From contig CACFEM010000030.1 in the NCBI GenBank assembly GCA_902565325.1, positions 1 through 10,293 on the forward strand: a stretch of 10,293 nt of DNA, read 5' to 3'. Position 1 is the first letter of the stretch. Each line of letters starts with the position of its first letter. The position numbers and the translations under genes are program-made. The stretch is from an uncultured Pelagibacteraceae bacterium (lineage in GTDB: Bacteria; Pseudomonadota; Alphaproteobacteria; Pelagibacterales; Pelagibacteraceae). This document shows, piece by piece, positions 9,597-10,293 of the stretch. The notes beneath the pieces were generated by a model. That model worked only from the letters and a program-made list of their open reading frames with translations, was not told the DNA's origin and did no database searches.

Positions 9597-10293
9597 TTAA
9601 TTATAAATAGACTCGATTTTAGGCATTAAGCGTAAAAGTTCCTTTGTATATTCATGCGTCGGATTTAAAAATATATCCTCAGTGTTTGAAACCTCACACA
9701 ATTTGCCATCTTTTAAGACTCCAATTCTATCACACATTTGTCTAACAACTGGTAGGTCATGACTAATAAACAAAATTGTTAAATTTAATTGTTCTTGTAG
9801 ATCTTTAAGTAAATTTAATATTTGAGCTTGGATACTTACATCTAAAGCAGAGGTAGGTTCGTCGCAAACCAAAAGTCTTGGTTGTGTAGCAAGCGCTCTT
9901 GCAATTGATATTCTCTGTCTCTGTCCTCCTGAAAATTCATGTGGATATCGATCTGCAGATTTTTGAGTTAATTCTACAGACTCCAGTAAATCATAAATAT
10001 AATTATTTAAATCTAGAGAAGATATAGATGGATTGTGAAGTGTGATTGGTTCTGCAATTATATCTTTTACTTTTAATCTTCCATTTAGTGAAGAATAAGG
10101 ATCTTGAAATATCATTTGAATTTGTTTTCTAAATTTCATTAATTCAGATCTTTGTTTTATTTTTGTAATACAAACTTTGTCAAAAAAGATATCTCCAGAA
10201 GTAGGTTTAAATAAATTTACGATCATTTTAGCAATTGTGGATTTTCCACTTCCACTTTCTCCTACTAAACCAAAAGACTCACCTTCTTTTATT
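9597..10293 (-). CDS. Oligopeptide/dipeptide-type ABC transporter ATP-binding protein (N-terminus beyond window)
   Basis: The subunit powers uptake of peptides or similar solutes (Dpp/Opp/Gsi/Yej group). The frame stays open to the right edge, so the Met at 10224-10226 is internal: the Walker A GESGSGKST is encoded upstream of it at 10236-10262. Counting from the first visible codon, the Q-loop FQDPYSSLN is near 62-70, the signature FSGGQRQR near 120-127, Walker B LLVCDEPTSALD near 140-151 and the H-loop SHD near 177-179. The C-terminal NPTHEYTKELLRLMP is characteristic of this group and the protein ends soon after. FQDPYSSLN and the short tail suit a DppF/OppF-type subunit or the second half of a fused dual ATPase such as YejF or GsiA. 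The missing upstream part would decide. It ends 102 bases before leuA with no obvious terminator between. Confidence 0.9.
   Translation of the reverse strand, partial: IKEGESFGLVGESGSGKSTIAKMIVNLFKPTSGDIFFDKVCITKIKQRSELMKFRKQIQMIFQDPYSSLNGRLKVKDIIAEPITLHNPSISSLDLNNYIYDLLESVELTQKSADRYPHEFSGGQRQRISIARALATQPRLLVCDEPTSALDVSIQAQILNLLKDLQEQLNLTILFISHDLPVVRQMCDRIGVLKDGKLCEVSNTEDIFLNPTHEYTKELLRLMPKIESIYN

Noticed and set aside
10224..10226. Start codon of the ABC transporter ATPase at this Met
   Set aside because: The frame continues upstream and encodes an intact Walker A motif, so this Met is internal.

Overview
The window is very AT-rich, gene-dense and almost entirely coding on the minus strand, with abutting or overlapping genes and very short spacers. 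Together with the protein sequences, this suggests a streamlined marine alphaproteobacterium of the SAR11/Pelagibacter type. That placement is inferred from composition, compactness and protein style, not from a marker gene.

Layout in the direction of minus-strand transcription (high to low coordinates): the 3' part of an oligopeptide/dipeptide-type ABC transporter ATPase (9597-10293, cut by the window edge); a 102-base intergenic stretch with a good promoter candidate; leuA (2-isopropylmalate synthase); then the complete rod-shape and cell-elongation cluster mreB-mreC-mreD-mrdA(PBP2)-rodA. After a 43-base gap come a DadA-type FAD-dependent D-amino-acid dehydrogenase and an EamA/DMT-family membrane transporter. 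The left edge holds a plus-strand fragment of a D-isomer-specific 2-hydroxyacid dehydrogenase.

The genes from leuA to rodA are joined by 1-base (leuA/mreB, mreC/mreD), 8-base (mreD/mrdA), zero-base (mrdA/rodA) or 5-base (mreB/mreC) junctions, so they are probably one translationally coupled operon. MreB (actin-like filament), MreC and MreD (membrane adaptors), PBP2 (transpeptidase) and RodA (SEDS glycosyltransferase) together form the elongasome that builds side-wall peptidoglycan. leuA is metabolically unrelated but drives the same transcript. The dadA-eamA pair could oxidise and move D-amino acids or related compounds; any link to wall turnover is only suggested by position.

The most unusual spot is around position 360. 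There the plus-strand dehydrogenase and the minus-strand EamA gene, which converge, both lose their normal C-terminal coding sequence at the same point. This looks like a deletion or rearrangement junction, or a chimeric read or assembly join. Apart from that the genes are well-known families, and I see no convincing undescribed system here.
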